Shown here: positions 26,475 to 35,345 of the stretch, in pieces
How positions within the stretch are numbered: the first letter of the stretch is position 1
How the letters are laid out: each line of letters starts with the position of its first letter
Assembly (NCBI GenBank): GCA_963836005.1
Contig: CAWIHS010000005.1
Span: 1 to 64,000, forward strand
Reading direction: 5' to 3'
From: CAWIHS01 sp963836005
GTDB taxonomy: Bacteria; Pseudomonadota; Gammaproteobacteria; GRL18
DNA length: 64,000 nucleotides
Notes under the pieces: model-generated
What the model was told of the DNA's origin: nothing
Seen by the model: the letters and a program-made list of their open reading frames with translations, nothing else
Databases searched by the model: none
Translations under genes and position numbers: made by a program

Positions 26475-26799
26475 ATCATAGAAATGCAGCATTGAGTCTC
26501 TACCAAAGTCGCCAGAAGAAATAATTCAGGAGCAAGCGATAAAAGAAAACAAAGAAAAGCTGTAAGAGAGTGATACGTTCTTAGATTATTAATTTTAGAA
26601 ATACCTATAGCGTAAATAAAAGTGATTTAGTACTTCGACCCAAAGCAATGGTATGAACTTCTCTTCACCCTAAACCGGTTGTAATGTGCTGTATCTCGTC
26701 TCCACTAGTTGAACATTTTTAGTCGTTTGACAAGAGATAGTATTAGCTTTGACGGGCTACTTGTTAGAATATGAGTCACAGTAGCCGTTAAAAAGACTA
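26475..26799. other. Intergenic region downstream of glcF, nothing specific seen
   Basis: About 325 bases after the MITE. No gene or convincing terminator seen. Confidence 0.4.
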
Positions 26800-28017
26800 T
26801 TAAACAAGTTTTTCATTTATCAATTCCAGCCAGTGTTTGACCGGCACTTGTGCTTTGCTCGCTATATGCATCTGACAGCCAATATTACCCGTGGCAATCA
26901 GATCCGGTTGTTCACTTTGTAAAGCCGATAATTTATTGTCAAGTAATTGCTGCGATAATTTGGGCTGTAAGATGGAATAAGTACCTGCCGAGCCACAGCA
27001 TAAATGTGAGTCCTCCACATGCGTGAGCGTGAAGCCCGCATGCTGTAGAATCTGTTCTACCACTCCGGTAATTTTCTGCCCGTGTTGCAGGGTGCAGGGA
27101 CTATGAAATGCCACTTTGCTTGCCGATTGTTTTGTGGTGATTGCGGCTAGATTTTCTTTGTGCAATATTTCACTGATGTCTTTGGCTAGTGCGCTAACTC
27201 GTCTGGCTTTGTCTACATAGTCTTTGTCCTGCTTCAGTAGTTCAGCGTAATCCTTAACCACTGTGCCGCAACCGCTGGCAGTGATGACTATGGCTTCAAC
27301 GCCCTGTTCGATATGTGGCCACCAGGCATCAATATTACGGCGCATGAAATCCAGTCCTTCTTCAGCCGCCGATAAATGATGACTCACTGCGCCACAACAA
27401 CCTGCCTTCGGCGCGGTAATTAATTCAATATCAAGTTTCTGCAAAATGCGGGTTGCTATTTGATTGGTTTGCGGTGTCACCACCGATTGTACGCAGCCCT
27501 GCAAAACCAGCATTTTACGTGTTTTTGTAATAACTGATGTGTTCTCCGATGACTGCGGTATCGGTAGTTTTCGTTTCATGGTCGCGGGTAGAATAGGACG
27601 CAATAATAAACCGAGTTTATAGACTAGGGCAAAACGTCGTGGATAAGGCAAAATTTTACGTAACAGTTTTCGTGAAATGCGTTGCGGCAAATTGCGCGGC
27701 ACCTGTTCATCAACAATCTCACGACCTATCTCTACCAGCCGGCCATAACGCACACCGGAAGGACAGGTGGTTTCACAGGAACGACAGGTTAAACAACGAT
27801 CCAGGTGGGTTTGTGTCCGGCTACTTATTTCATTCCCTTCCAGTACCTGTTTGATGAGATAAATTCGGCCACGAGGCCCATCGAGTTCATCACCCAACAA
27901 CTGGTACGTCGGACAGGTCGCCGTGCAAAAACCACAATGCACACAGGAACGCAAAATAGATTCTGCATCCTCGAAATGAGGGTTTGTTAAAAATTTATTA
28001 CTGATCGTGGTCTGCAT
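26800..28017 (-). CDS. glcF: Glycolate oxidase iron-sulfur subunit GlcF
   Basis: 405 residues, the normal family length. Two 4Fe-4S ferredoxin motifs lie at the N-terminus: CVHCGFCTATCP and CLTCRSCETTCP. Two CCG (heterodisulfide reductase-like) domains follow, with GCCGAVSHHL and LCCGSAGTYS. GlcF transfers electrons from the flavin subunits GlcD/GlcE towards the quinone pool while glycolate is oxidised to glyoxylate at the inner face of the membrane. It lies 6 bases after glcE and is last in the glcD-glcE-glcF order, the usual arrangement. Confidence 0.95.
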   Translation of the reverse strand: MQTTISNKFLTNPHFEDAESILRSCVHCGFCTATCPTYQLLGDELDGPRGRIYLIKQVLEGNEISSRTQTHLDRCLTCRSCETTCPSGVRYGRLVEIGREIVDEQVPRNLPQRISRKLLRKILPYPRRFALVYKLGLLLRPILPATMKRKLPIPQSSENTSVITKTRKMLVLQGCVQSVVTPQTNQIATRILQKLDIELITAPKAGCCGAVSHHLSAAEEGLDFMRRNIDAWWPHIEQGVEAIVITASGCGTVVKDYAELLKQDKDYVDKARRVSALAKDISEILHKENLAAITTKQSASKVAFHSPCTLQHGQKITGVVEQILQHAGFTLTHVEDSHLCCGSAGTYSILQPKLSQQLLDNKLSALQSEQPDLIATGNIGCQMHIASKAQVPVKHWLELINEKLV

Positions 28018-28023
28018 GGGAGA

Positions 28024-29139
28024 TTACAGCTCCGGGTAAAGTTTACCGGGGTTTAAAATATTATGCGGGTCGAACGCCTGTTTTAAATTTTTATGAATGC
28101 GCATCATTCCTGGCGTTAAGGGCTGAAAAATAATCAACTGGTCAGTGTGCCGAAATAAACTCGCATGACCTTCAATCTCAGCAATAGCTGCTTGAATCAC
28201 TTGTGCAGGCGCATCACTTTTTAGCCAGCGTAAGGCACCGCCCCATTCATATAGAAAATCATCTTCATCAGTATATTCTGCAAGCACAGACTGGATGTCC
28301 GACGCCAGTGACAATCGCCACAACGGTTTTTCAGTGTTAAAAAAATCCAGCTGCTGTTCTTTCAGATCCTGCCAGTATTGATCTGCATTTTCCATGGCAT
28401 CACCGCCAATATGATTGACAGCAGCATTAACGGCTTTGGTTGCGCCCGAAAGGCGAACCCGCAGAACCGAATCGTGAAAACTGGTGGCGGATATGGGCAA
28501 GGGTGTTTGCGACCAGGCATGCATTTTATCGATAGCTTCAACAGTCGAACAATGAAACAGTTGCGTGGTTTCTGTTTCAGCTTTAGGCAATACTTTTAAT
28601 GACACTTCCAGCAACACGCCTAAAGTCCCCACGGCACCCGCCATCAAGCGGGAGACATCATAACCGGCGACATTTTTCATTACCTCGCCACCAAATGTCA
28701 GTATCTCACCCTTACCATTAATTATTTTGCAGCCCAAAAGATAATCACGCGCGGCACCGGCATAAGCACGACGTGGGCCGGATAAATTACAGGCGATGGT
28801 ACCACCAATGGTTGCCTTGTCGCTAAAGGCCGGCGGTTCAAACGGCAGCATCTGGCCGTTATTTTTGAGCAATGTTTCAATTTCTTTTAAAGGAGTGCCT
28901 GCACGAACTGTAATCACCAGCTCTGTCGGCTCATAAGTGAGTACGCCGCGATGCTCGGCTACAGACAAGATTTCTGCTGAAACAGCACAACCATAAAATG
29001 CTTTGCTATTACCACCAACAATGCGTAACGCAGCCCCTTCTGTATAGGCAAGCTTTATTTGTTGCTGTAATTGCAGACTTATATCAGCGTTCATTTTTGC
29101 TTCCAGAATAGTTTCTTTGCTTTTTAGAACCTGCCCCAT
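28024..29139 (-). CDS. glcE: Glycolate oxidase FAD-binding subunit GlcE
   Basis: 371 residues with an FAD-binding PCMH domain (LRIVGGNSKAFYG, TVRAGTPLKEIETLL, ATIGGTIACNLSGPRRAYAG) and a C-terminal region ending in the typical FDPHNILNPGKLY. The family is a shortened relative of GlcD, lacking most of the substrate-binding domain. Its ATG overlaps the stop of glcD by one base (TAATG), so translation is coupled. A second ATG 45 bases further in (29094) is an alternative start that fits the family length better. Confidence 0.95.
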   Translation of the reverse strand: MGQVLKSKETILEAKMNADISLQLQQQIKLAYTEGAALRIVGGNSKAFYGCAVSAEILSVAEHRGVLTYEPTELVITVRAGTPLKEIETLLKNNGQMLPFEPPAFSDKATIGGTIACNLSGPRRAYAGAARDYLLGCKIINGKGEILTFGGEVMKNVAGYDVSRLMAGAVGTLGVLLEVSLKVLPKAETETTQLFHCSTVEAIDKMHAWSQTPLPISATSFHDSVLRVRLSGATKAVNAAVNHIGGDAMENADQYWQDLKEQQLDFFNTEKPLWRLSLASDIQSVLAEYTDEDDFLYEWGGALRWLKSDAPAQVIQAAIAEIEGHASLFRHTDQLIIFQPLTPGMMRIHKNLKQAFDPHNILNPGKLYPEL

Positions 29140-30624
29140 TAAAACCTTTCCAGTTCAGGGAACGGTAATTCACCTTTATGCACATGCATGGCACCAAACT
29201 CGGCGCAGCGATGCAATGTCGGTACTGCTTTGCCAGGATTCAACAAACCCACTGGATCAAATGCCGCTTTCACCGCATGAAACTGAGTCAGTTCAAGACG
29301 ATTAAACTGCACACACATCTGGTTGATTTTTTCCATACCAACACCGTGTTCGCCGGTAATGGTTCCTCCCACTTCAACACATAACTCCAGAATCTTTCCA
29401 CCAAATTCTTCGGTGCGCTCCAGCTCTCCCGGAATATTCGCATCATATAAAATAAGAGGATGTAAGTTACCATCACCGGCGTGAAAAACATTTGCCACGC
29501 GCAAATCATATTCTTTAGATAATTCCGCCATGGCCTTCAGCACACGAGGTAATTGTTTGCGGGGGATGGTGCCATCCATACAATAATAATCAGGCGACAA
29601 TCGGCCCACCGCTGGAAAGGCGGCCTTGCGTCCTTTCCAGAAAGTGAGTCGCTCGGCTTCATCTTTTGCCGTGCGTACTTCTGTTGCGCCGCTATGTTGT
29701 AAAACTTCGCGCACTTTCGATACATGCTCCGACACCTCTTCATTGGTGCCGTCAAGTTCGCACAGTAAAATCGCCTCGGCGTCCAGTGGATAACCGGCAT
29801 GCACAAAATCTTCGGCCGCGCTGATCGCCAGCCGATCCATCATTTCCAGTCCGGCGGGAATTATACCTGCGGCAATAATATTACCCACAGCCTCACCGGC
29901 TTTAACCACATCATTAAATGCCGCCATTAAAACTTGAGCACGTTCTGGTTTGGGCAGCAACTTAACAGTGACCTCAACAATCACCCCGAGCATGCCTTCG
30001 GAACCGGTCATCAAAGCCAGCAGATCGTAACCGCCACTGTCCAGACCACTGCCGCCTATCGTCAGTAACTCGCCTTCTATGGTGATAATTTTTAGCTGCT
30101 GAATATTATGCACCGTTAAACCGTATTTCAGGCAGTGCACACCTCCGGAATTTTCGGCTACATTACCGCCGATAGTGCAGGCAATTTGAGAGGAAGGATC
30201 CGGTGCGTAATACAGGCCGAATTGATCCACAGCCTGAGAAATGGCGAGATTACGTACCCCGGGCTGAACGCGTGCAATACGACGCCTCGGATCAATATGA
30301 AGTATATTTTTAAATTTGGCCAGGCTGAGTAACACGCCCTGCTCATGCGGCAGCGCACCACCCGAGAGCCCAGTACCCGCACCACGCGCTACTACAGGAA
30401 CATGATTCTGGCAGCATAGAGCCAATATATTTTGAACCTGTTCGATAGTTTCCGGCAACACCACCACTAGTGGTACTAAGCGATACGCCGACAAACCATC
30501 ACACTCATAAGGCTTGAGGTCTTCCTCTTCAGATAAAACCGACTCACTGGAAACGATTTCGCCTAATGCATCGATGAGTTCAGCCGGACTTTATCTTCGA
30601 TTCAACTTTTTCAGCAGGTTGCAT
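29139..30624 (-). CDS. glcD: Glycolate oxidase subunit GlcD, N-terminal frameshift suspected
   Basis: The body (to about 30580) is a full FAD-dependent GlcD: ARGAGTGLSGGALPHEQG, GGNVAENSGGVHCLKYG and the C-terminal TITGEHGVGMEKI with the catalytic His. The family N-terminal segment (LKPYECDGLSAYR) is also present, but its frame has no start: only a TTG at 30494, inside conserved sequence. An ATG at 30624 opens a 14-codon frame that stops near 30583; a one-base frameshift there would join it to the rest. Either the gene carries a recent lesion, or an unusual start is used, or there is a base error. Confidence 0.85.
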
Positions 30625-30661
30625 AACTTTTTCACTTCGTTACGGTTATAAGAATAAGTGT

Positions 30662-31984
30662 TTAATTCACTGGTTTCATTCGCTGGTACACCTTAGTCAG
30701 TGCCTGATCGTCACCCACATTACCGGGAAAAATAACCACCGGCATCTCAGGATAACGCGGATGATTTTCCGGACAGCGCACCACGGAACATCCCGCAAGA
30801 ATTTGCCCAACCACCCGTGAAGTACGTAAGGCCAGACCATCACTCAACACATCGTTCGAGGTAATGCCACCCTTGCTGATCAAAAAGCCTGTGCTTGCCG
30901 GCAGGTTTCTCACCACATCCATTAAAAAAGCAGATACCTGTTCACCAAAGGCCAGTCGGGTTTGCTGATCATCGAACTGTAACTCAGTGCGACTGGTATA
31001 GATCACCGGTGTGATATTGTTTGCATGACACTCTTCTGCATTAGCAATGATGTCTGCGAGTAACTGATCACGCTGGACGGCAATTTTTGCGACATCAATT
31101 TCAATACCTCGTATACCTTCCTGCTGCAATAGATGACTTAACTGTTGCGTAGTCTTTTTTACATGTGAACCGACAATTACCGCCCCGGCCCTGTCATCAC
31201 GAACATACTCACGCATTTTTTCTGCCGCGACCGGTTGTGCCGGCAATTGCGACAGTGCCGTTAACAGGCTGGCGGCACTGCGAAACAGAAAACGTTTACC
31301 TTCTCCTGCGGCCTGCATCAACTGGGTACAGAAATGATTAAGATCATCCTGAGTCTCTCCATCCACCACACAACATTGATTAGCTTTCAGTGCCAGCAAA
31401 CGCGACAATGAATCACCGCGAACATCCTGCAAAACGAAACGTTCAACCTGTGATGCCTTGATACGACCAGCGGTTTTTTCCTCAACATAATCGGGCAGAT
31501 AACTGTGTGAGTAACCAAACACCGAGTCACGAGCAAACTCTGTTTGATGCACCGGTGCGGGTTTACCATCAATCACCAGATAATGGATACTGTCGATGGT
31601 AATACGTCCGCCTTCAAAAAAGGCGGGAACCATAAAATGTGCATCAAACGGCCCCAACACTTCGGCGATGATATCCGTTTCTACCGGATAGTGACCCCGC
31701 AAAGTTGAATCGGATCGACTGACCAGCAGGGGGTTAATGTTATTACCCTCTGCCGCCAGTTGTTCCAGTGCCGTGCGTAAATTAATACAAACTTCACGGG
31801 TTAAATCAGCCGCATCAGTTGCACTCATACCCCGCGTGTTAGTGAGCACAAAAAACAAAGGCGCCGTATCCGTTAAGCCCTGCTTTAATGTTTCCACATC
31901 CCAGCGGGTCAACAACAGACAGCTGTGAACGGTCTGCGAACCCGTTGGATCATCATCAAGCACGATGATTTTTGTTTTACTCAT
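30662..31984 (-). CDS. Four-carbon acid sugar kinase (DUF1537 family)
   Basis: 440 residues of the OtnK/DtnK-like kinase family. N-terminal hallmark VLDDDPTGSQTVH, then SRSDSTLRGHYP, and a C-terminal nucleotide-binding domain with ISKGGITSNDVLS and CSVVRCPENHPRYPEMPVVIFPGN summarised by its GGIT and PGN motifs. Characterised members phosphorylate four-carbon sugar acids such as 3-oxo-tetronate, erythronate or threonate. It lies between glcD and the transketolase-like gene on the same strand, so a role in sugar-acid or glycolate-linked carbon recovery is plausible. Confidence 0.9.
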   Translation of the reverse strand: MSKTKIIVLDDDPTGSQTVHSCLLLTRWDVETLKQGLTDTAPLFFVLTNTRGMSATDAADLTREVCINLRTALEQLAAEGNNINPLLVSRSDSTLRGHYPVETDIIAEVLGPFDAHFMVPAFFEGGRITIDSIHYLVIDGKPAPVHQTEFARDSVFGYSHSYLPDYVEEKTAGRIKASQVERFVLQDVRGDSLSRLLALKANQCCVVDGETQDDLNHFCTQLMQAAGEGKRFLFRSAASLLTALSQLPAQPVAAEKMREYVRDDRAGAVIVGSHVKKTTQQLSHLLQQEGIRGIEIDVAKIAVQRDQLLADIIANAEECHANNITPVIYTSRTELQFDDQQTRLAFGEQVSAFLMDVVRNLPASTGFLISKGGITSNDVLSDGLALRTSRVVGQILAGCSVVRCPENHPRYPEMPVVIFPGNVGDDQALTKVYQRMKPVN

Positions 31985-32034
31985 CGAGTCATACTCCGTT
32001 TATTTCGCTGTTTAATTCAATGGTGCGAAATGAA

Positions 32035-34257
32035 CTAGGCCACTTTTTTGCTGGCTAAAAAACCTTCGATGCATGACAACATTGCATCGGCAGTAATGCC
32101 ATTGAAAGCCATGATCTCTGCAGGTGATGCAGTTGTTTCACCACGTTTCCAGCAGAAGGTATCGCGTTTTGATGCACGGGTGCGAAGCAGAACGGGCTCC
32201 AGTGCTGCACTCGGCCCACCACTTACCGCCAGTAATGCATCACCATCAAACAATGCATTAAACTGCTTATCGCCCATAAACTTATTATCTGGTTGTGAAA
32301 CCGTGTTCCAGGCAATATCTGTCGGACGATACAGGCGGCGAGGATTAACAACGGCAACAATACGTACTTTGTAACCTTCACTTTCCAGTTTGTCTTTGGC
32401 TTCAAATACTGGCAGGAAGATCATGTCACCCGTTACCGCAAACACCACCGTACCTTTACTACCCGACTCAGATTCGTAAATAGTAGCCGCACCTTCCTCC
32501 ACAGCCTGGCGTGATTCTTCCAGCGTCATGTATACCGGTAAAGGACTTTTCGACGCAATAATCACCATGCTCTTGTTATAACTGGCTGTGGCATATTCAT
32601 AAGCCACCTGGATGCTATTCGCATCACAGGGGAACAGTGGATAAGAATTACCATTGCGCATCATTGCCGCAAAATAGTTTTCAATTTCAGGGCGTTGATG
32701 TGTCCAGCCATTTCGACCCTGCTCTAATGCACCCGCAGTAAACATACAGACCAGTGATGGCGTTTTACGACGCAGCTCTGCCATGGCCTGAGCTACAGTT
32801 TGCATAATCGGCCAGCCGTTGATAGCAAAAGACTCGTACGATAACCAGATAGAGCGCGAACCGAATAATGCCAATCCTGCTGCAAAACCGGCACAGGCAT
32901 CTTCATTTAAAGGTTCATACACCTGACCGTTAGGTTCCTGATTGTAAAGAGGATCCTGGGTCGGGTGGCGAATTTTTAATGCATCGTTAATATTTTTCAT
33001 TGCAGAGGCTTCGTTACCATCCGCATTGGTTACGACATAGCGCGCATCTGATTGTCCCACTTGCCCAACCAGCTCGCCCATGGCGGTGGAAGGTACAGCC
33101 TGTTCACCTTTCGCAAACTCATTCATGTTCAGTTCTGGTAAAAGGGTAAATTCCAGTTCGCCTTCAGTAACCACAGTTTTTGCTGCAGGACCACCACCGG
33201 CACGGCGTAAATTATCACGTACCAGTTGCCAGGCTTCTGCAGGCAATGCACGACGCTTCAAACCATCAATAATATGTGGCTGATCCAGTGTATCAGCAGG
33301 ATATAAATTGTGTGATTTGGCGCCAACGGTATGTACACCGGTACCTTTTAATTGCTTGATTATGAAAGCCGTCAACTTGCCACCCATGGCCGATTTCGCT
33401 GCCGCATCAACACCTTGTAAAACGGCTTTCGTAAACGCTAAACGCTGTGCTAATGAAAAATAACTGCTGTCGACATAAGCACCTTGCTGATCACTATCAT
33501 CAAAGTCTTTGGCATCAATCAGAATGACTTCTTCAAATCCGTGACCTGTCCAGTATTCGATCATTTGCGTATTGTCATGCAGCGAAACCATGGAATGATG
33601 TTCCTGCGAATAACCATTCCAGATCAGGCACGGTAAAAAGTTGGTGACTTCCGGATAAGCCGTATGGAAGTGCATCATCGAATTAAGGACATAAGGTTCA
33701 CCCATGCCGCCATCGCCGATGGTGACCGGAAATAATTTATCGCGATGCAAATAAGCACCGGCCATGGCAAAGTGCTGACCCTGGCCCAGTGGACCAGCCG
33801 GTGCCAATAAACCTGGAATCGCACCAGACAGATGACCTAACAAACCGTGTTGCTCTCGGAAGCGCAGCATCATATCATCCAGGTTATTAATACCCATGTC
33901 TTCCAGTGAACTGTCCAGGAACATCGAAGAATAAAAACCAGGGGCATGATGACCGACTTCAGTCACAATATTGGTATGACCCAGCATCATCAATGAGGCA
34001 TGGGCTTCAGCGCTGGAGGCAAAACCGCCAGGATGACCACTGCCCTTGGAGCCCGTAACCTGAAGCGTAAGATATCGCAAGGCATCGGCTGCCAGTAAAG
34101 TCTGATAAACACTGTCATCATCAGCACTGTTATCAATGGCACTCTGGCCTTCAGCAATGACTGCCTGAGCAGCATGCTTGTCGAAATCAGGCCACTTCTC
34201 ACCGAAGTGTTGAATGCCCTGACAAAAATCTGGAATATTTGAATTATTGCTGCTCAT
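32035..34257 (-). CDS. Transketolase-like thiamin-diphosphate enzyme
   Basis: 740 residues. The N-terminal domain has SKGSGHPGGFASSAEAH, GPLGQGQHFAMAGAY and the ThDP motif GDGGMGEPYVLN; the middle pyrimidine domain has EPLNEDACAGFAAGLALFGS; a transketolase C-terminal domain follows. Length and the HHAPGFYSSMFLD and HLSGAIPGLLAP motifs set it apart from housekeeping transketolase (about 660 residues). Databases commonly call this group transketolase or xylulose-5-phosphate 3-epimerase; the reaction is not certain. First gene of the leftward operon and divergent from an IclR regulator, with palindromic sites between them. Confidence 0.85.
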   Translation of the reverse strand: MSSNNSNIPDFCQGIQHFGEKWPDFDKHAAQAVIAEGQSAIDNSADDDSVYQTLLAADALRYLTLQVTGSKGSGHPGGFASSAEAHASLMMLGHTNIVTEVGHHAPGFYSSMFLDSSLEDMGINNLDDMMLRFREQHGLLGHLSGAIPGLLAPAGPLGQGQHFAMAGAYLHRDKLFPVTIGDGGMGEPYVLNSMMHFHTAYPEVTNFLPCLIWNGYSQEHHSMVSLHDNTQMIEYWTGHGFEEVILIDAKDFDDSDQQGAYVDSSYFSLAQRLAFTKAVLQGVDAAAKSAMGGKLTAFIIKQLKGTGVHTVGAKSHNLYPADTLDQPHIIDGLKRRALPAEAWQLVRDNLRRAGGGPAAKTVVTEGELEFTLLPELNMNEFAKGEQAVPSTAMGELVGQVGQSDARYVVTNADGNEASAMKNINDALKIRHPTQDPLYNQEPNGQVYEPLNEDACAGFAAGLALFGSRSIWLSYESFAINGWPIMQTVAQAMAELRRKTPSLVCMFTAGALEQGRNGWTHQRPEIENYFAAMMRNGNSYPLFPCDANSIQVAYEYATASYNKSMVIIASKSPLPVYMTLEESRQAVEEGAATIYESESGSKGTVVFAVTGDMIFLPVFEAKDKLESEGYKVRIVAVVNPRRLYRPTDIAWNTVSQPDNKFMGDKQFNALFDGDALLAVSGGPSAALEPVLLRTRASKRDTFCWKRGETTASPAEIMAFNGITADAMLSCIEGFLASKKVA

Positions 34258-34291
34258 GGGGAGATCCTCGTTACACTTAATCTGCTCTATT

Positions 34292-34443
34292 TTTCATAAT
34301 ACAATTAGTATTCTACATTATGAAATATAGAAAACCTAAAAAAGCGGTGCTAATTGTTCCACCGCTACATTTAATGCTTGTACAAACCTTAACTCATACT
34401 TTATAATTTTACAATACATAATCGTTTTCACAATATGAAATAT
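34292..34443. promoter_or_regulatory. Operator cluster between transketolase-like gene and IclR gene
   Basis: An inverted repeat TTTCATAAT (34292-34300) / ATTATGAAA (34317-34325) and a third related site AATATGAAATATT (34432-34444) with its own dyad symmetry. They lie in the divergent promoter region, as expected for an autoregulated IclR-type repressor or activator. Confidence 0.55.
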
Positions 34444-34452
34444 TGGAGTATC

Positions 34453-35190
34453 ATGTCATCAATACAAGTCATCGATCGTTGTGCCAGCTTGCTAGACGCT
34501 ATTAGCCAATATGAAGATCCCGTTAGTCTAAAAATACTGTCTGCCGATAGCGGCCTGCATCCATCGACCGCTTTTCGTATTCTATCCTCTTTAATAGCCG
34601 CCGGTTTTGTAGACAAGGATACCGCTGGACATTATATGCTTGGTAATAAGCTGGTACGCCTGGCAAGCAAAGTCCACCGAGGCGTTGACCTTAGGGAACA
34701 TGCACTGGACATTATGGAAGCACTGCGTGATGAAATTGGTGAAACCGTTAATCTCACTGTGCGTGAAGGTGATGAAGTCATCTATATCGAACGTGTCACA
34801 CCCAAGCGCATGATGCGCGTCGAACAGGTCATCGGCAGTCGCGCCCCCTTACACGTCACCGCGGTGGGTAAGCTGATGCTGGCTGAACTGGGGGAGCATT
34901 TTATTCACGCTTACGCCAGTCGCACCAGACTTAAATCCTATACTCCACATACCATCACCACTGAACCTGATCTACGCAATGTTACTCAGCAGTTACATAG
35001 CCAGGGTTTTGCGTATGATAATGAAGAAGCAGAAGAAGGTGTCGGCTGCATTGGCGTCCTAATTTATGACAACAGTCATCAGGTAGTTGCCGGCTTATCT
35101 ATATCCGCGCCCATAGAGCGCCGCAAGGACGAATGGGTAAAACTGGTGAAAGATGCGGGCCAGAAAATTTCTGAACGACTCGGTGCATAA
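34453..35190 (+). CDS. IclR-family transcriptional regulator
   Basis: About 245 residues from the ATG at 34453, with GGAG at good spacing before it. The N-terminal winged helix (LKILSADSGLHPSTAFRIL, then GFVDKDTAGHYMLG) is followed by the IclR effector domain with GETVNLTVREGDEVIYIERV, PLHVTAVGKLMLA and the conserved EEGVGCIGVLI. IclR proteins respond to small acids such as glyoxylate. The divergent position next to the transketolase-like/kinase/glcDEF genes makes those genes the likely targets (inference). Confidence 0.9.
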   Translation: MSSIQVIDRCASLLDAISQYEDPVSLKILSADSGLHPSTAFRILSSLIAAGFVDKDTAGHYMLGNKLVRLASKVHRGVDLREHALDIMEALRDEIGETVNLTVREGDEVIYIERVTPKRMMRVEQVIGSRAPLHVTAVGKLMLAELGEHFIHAYASRTRLKSYTPHTITTEPDLRNVTQQLHSQGFAYDNEEAEEGVGCIGVLIYDNSHQVVAGLSISAPIERRKDEWVKLVKDAGQKISERLGA

Positions 35191-35345
35191 TTCAGAAAAT
35201 ACATTTACAAACAAAGATACACACGTTTTCTCCGAGCCAATATTCTTTCGAGTTCGTAGATCAACAACCTCTCACTCTGCGGCTGACTGTTGCCTGCAGA
35301 TTACATACCAACGAAAATATCAGGAACTGTCTCTGCAATCGACCG

